Source of the DNA: Brevundimonas sp.
Lineage (GTDB): Bacteria; Pseudomonadota; Alphaproteobacteria; Caulobacterales; Caulobacteraceae
Assembly: GCA_022712235.1 (NCBI GenBank)
Contig: JALAGW010000150.1
Coordinates: 1-6,257 of the forward strand
DNA length: 6,257 bases
Direction: 5' to 3'
Under the pieces are notes generated by a model. The model saw only the letters and a list, made by a program, of their open reading frames with translations, made no database searches and was not told where the DNA came from. The translations under genes were made by a program, and so were the position numbers. Positions 4,834 to 6,257 of this stretch are shown one piece after another. How positions within the stretch are numbered: the stretch's first letter is position 1; each line of letters starts with the position of its first letter.

Positions 4834-5484
4834 TCAGTTCCGCGTCGGCGCGCTGGGGAAGGCCGGCAGGCTCCAGCCCCGCTTCCGGGCCCCGGCCCGC
4901 AGAGCGAAGCCCGCCGCCACCGCCACGCCCACCGCCGGCCAGGTCGGCACGCCCAGGGCCTTCAGGGTCACGAACAGGCCCGCCGCCAGAAGCGCGGCGG
5001 TGATGTTCAGCTCGCGCCGCAGCAGGATCGAGGGCTGGCCCGCCAGAACATCGCGCACCACCCCGCCGAAGCAGGCGGTCAGCACCCCCATGACTACGCA
5101 GATCAGGGGCGCCACGCCATAGGAGGCCGCCTTGGCCGCCCCCATGACGCCATAGGCGGCAAGCCCCACCGCATCCAGCCACAGCAGGGCGCGGAAGCGC
5201 CAGCTGCGCGCCCCCAGCACCCAGAAGGCCGCCGCCGCCAGCAGGCAGACAGCGATATAGCGCCAGTCCTGCACCCAGAAGACCGGCGCCCCGATCAGCA
5301 GATCGCGCAGGGTCCCGCCCCCGACCCCGGTGATGGCGCCGAAGAAGGCGAAGGTCACCAGGTCGTGCTTCTCGCGCGCGGCGGCCAGGGCCCCGGTTGC
5401 GGCGAAGACGGCCACGCCCGCGAAGTCCAGCAAGGGCAGGACGGTCTCGGGACGGGTCAGGTCGGCGTCGATCAGCGGGGTCAA
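4834..5484 (-). CDS. TRIC-type trimeric cation channel family protein (YicG/UPF0126)
   Basis: The 216-residue inner-membrane protein is built from two homologous three-helix repeats, the hallmark of the TRIC/UPF0126 family, which forms trimeric potassium-permeable channels. Repeat 1 runs from LDFAGVAVFAATGALAAA (19-36) to ITGVGGGTLRDLLIG (51-65). Repeat 2 runs from LDAVGLAAYGVMGAAKA (103-119) to VLTACFGGVVRDVLAG (134-149). Each is followed by a Pro-containing loop, with a final helix near 159-174. An ATG at 5535 would add 17 residues that lie inside the upstream glycosylase gene and have no Shine-Dalgarno. I prefer the TTG at 5484, which overlaps the glycosylase stop as TTGA and has GGAGG ten bases upstream; the length then fits the family. 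The gene is the middle member of the operon. Ion selectivity and biological role cannot be read from the sequence. Confidence 0.85.
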   Translation of the reverse strand: MTPLIDADLTRPETVLPLLDFAGVAVFAATGALAAAREKHDLVTFAFFGAITGVGGGTLRDLLIGAPVFWVQDWRYIAVCLLAAAAFWVLGARSWRFRALLWLDAVGLAAYGVMGAAKAASYGVAPLICVVMGVLTACFGGVVRDVLAGQPSILLRRELNITAALLAAGLFVTLKALGVPTWPAVGVAVAAGFALRAGARKRGWSLPAFPSAPTRN

Positions 5485-6137
5485 GTCGGCGGGTCCTCCA
5501 GCGTGATATCGCCACGCTTGACCCCTCCATACCATCCCCAGAGCAGATGCGCCGCCACCCCGCGATGCGGCCGCCAGATTTCCGCCCGCGCATAGGCCTG
5601 CTTCTCATTAGGGCGGTCGTCAGCGGCATCCGCCCATCGCATCGCCTCCTGCAAGGCCACGTCGCCGCCGGGAAAGACGTCCAGCCGACCCTCGCAGAAC
5701 ATCAGGAAGGTCTCGGCCGTCCACTTGCCCACGCCCTTGATGGCTGTCAGCGCCGCGATGGCCTCGGCGTCGTCCAGCCGCTCCAGACGGTCGAAATCGA
5801 CCCGACCCTCGGTCTGGGCGCGCGCGATCTCATGGCCGTATTTCGCCTTCTGTCCCGACAGGCCGAAGGTGCGCAGGGTCTCGACATCCAGCGCCAGAAC
5901 CGCGTCCGGCGTCACCACGCCCCCCAGCCCCTCCACCGTCCGCTTCCAGATCGAGGCCGCGGCGGCGACCGAGACCTGCTGCTCCACGATCATGCGGAAC
6001 AACCCCTCATAGCCGCCGGGCCGCAGCCGCCACTCGAACACCGGCGTCGAAACGTGCGCCCGCGCCAGCGCCGGATCGGCGGCGGCCAGGGCCTCGCGGG
6101 CGGCGGCGATGGAGAGGGCGGTCGGAGCTGTGGCCAT
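5481..6137 (-). CDS. DNA-3-methyladenine glycosylase family protein (AlkA-like, HhH-GPD)
   Basis: The 218-residue enzyme should remove alkylated bases such as 3-methyladenine from DNA, starting base-excision repair. It has the HhH-GPD fold: an N-terminal helical part with YEGLFRMIVEQQVSV (43-57), the helix-hairpin-helix LTAIKGVGKWTAET (130-143) that binds DNA backbone, then the catalytic aspartate D159 in DVFPGGDVALQ. WRPHRGVAAHLLWGWY (188-203) matches the conserved AlkA C-terminal helix. It lacks the N-terminal domain of E. coli AlkA, like most short bacterial members. The four Cys of an iron-sulfur cluster are absent, which excludes the EndoIII/MutY branch. The ATG at 6137 has only a GAGG one base away, too close to be effective, so a leaderless or weakly initiated message is possible. 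It is the first gene of the operon; its stop overlaps the likely TTG start of the channel gene. I see no LexA box upstream. Confidence 0.93.
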   Translation of the reverse strand: MATAPTALSIAAAREALAAADPALARAHVSTPVFEWRLRPGGYEGLFRMIVEQQVSVAAAASIWKRTVEGLGGVVTPDAVLALDVETLRTFGLSGQKAKYGHEIARAQTEGRVDFDRLERLDDAEAIAALTAIKGVGKWTAETFLMFCEGRLDVFPGGDVALQEAMRWADAADDRPNEKQAYARAEIWRPHRGVAAHLLWGWYGGVKRGDITLEDPPT

Positions 6138-6257
6138 GCCTCATGCTAGGCCGAGGTCTCGCCCTTCGGAAAGAGGGCGCCCGTCCCCCATTCTGACCAC
6201 GACCGGCAACCGCTAGGCTGCCCCCCTGTTCACAGCCCGCATCGCCCCCTCGCCCCC

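Noticed and set aside
4541..5629. 362-codon minus-strand ORF spanning ASCH, channel and glycosylase genes
   Set aside because: It runs out of frame through three well-supported genes, and its translation is Arg/Gly-rich without domains.
5397..6149. 250-codon plus-strand ORF antisense to the glycosylase
   Set aside because: Antisense shadow of a gene with clear HhH-GPD motifs; no family resemblance.
6138..6257. Possible gene or tRNA in the right-hand end
   Set aside because: No ATG-led frame, cloverleaf or convincing promoter was found; GCCCT/AGGGC at 6161-6178 is only a 5-bp stem.

Overview
This 6.26 kb, very GC-rich window looks like ordinary chromosome from an alphaproteobacterium of the order Caulobacterales, most likely Brevundimonas or a close relative. 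The reasons are the sequence of ribosomal protein L28, the strong G/C preference at third codon positions, GANTC (CcrM-type) sites in a promoter, a dispersed palindrome of alphaproteobacterial type, and the protein families present. The genus is a judgement from recall, not a search result.

Layout, left to right. (1) Positions 1-354, minus strand: 5' part of a secreted DUF3617 protein, running off the left edge. (2) Positions 355-570: divergent regulatory region. It holds a LexA-like GAAC-N7-GAAC element near the DUF3617 start, and a sigma-70-like promoter with three GANTC sites that drives rpmB. (3) Positions 571-867, plus: rpmB (L28), followed by a perfect GAAA-tetraloop terminator. (4) Positions 938-1058: composite palindromic intergenic repeat. 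(5) Positions 1095-2825, plus: secreted M1 zinc aminopeptidase, with a 54-residue single-pass membrane protein overlapping its stop codon (2822-2986). (6) Positions 3157-3684, plus: small exported protein with a C-terminal PTLSEW/IPTL-CTERM sorting tail and less GC-biased codons than its neighbours. (7) Positions 3720-4292, minus: HNH endonuclease-family protein, convergent with the IPTL-CTERM gene. (8) Positions 4431-6137, minus: a tight three-gene operon read in the order AlkA-like DNA glycosylase, TRIC/YicG-type membrane channel, ASCH-domain protein. (9) Positions 6138-6257: upstream region of that operon, in which I see no gene.

The genes do not form one obvious pathway. The clearest functional grouping is the minus-strand operon, where a base-excision repair glycosylase and an ASCH protein (a fold that handles RNA or modified nucleosides) flank a cation channel. 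I see no phage, IS, CRISPR or toxin-antitoxin system. The best leads are regulatory: the LexA-like box, the GANTC-decorated rpmB promoter, the palindromic element, and several genes whose annotated starts are doubtful.
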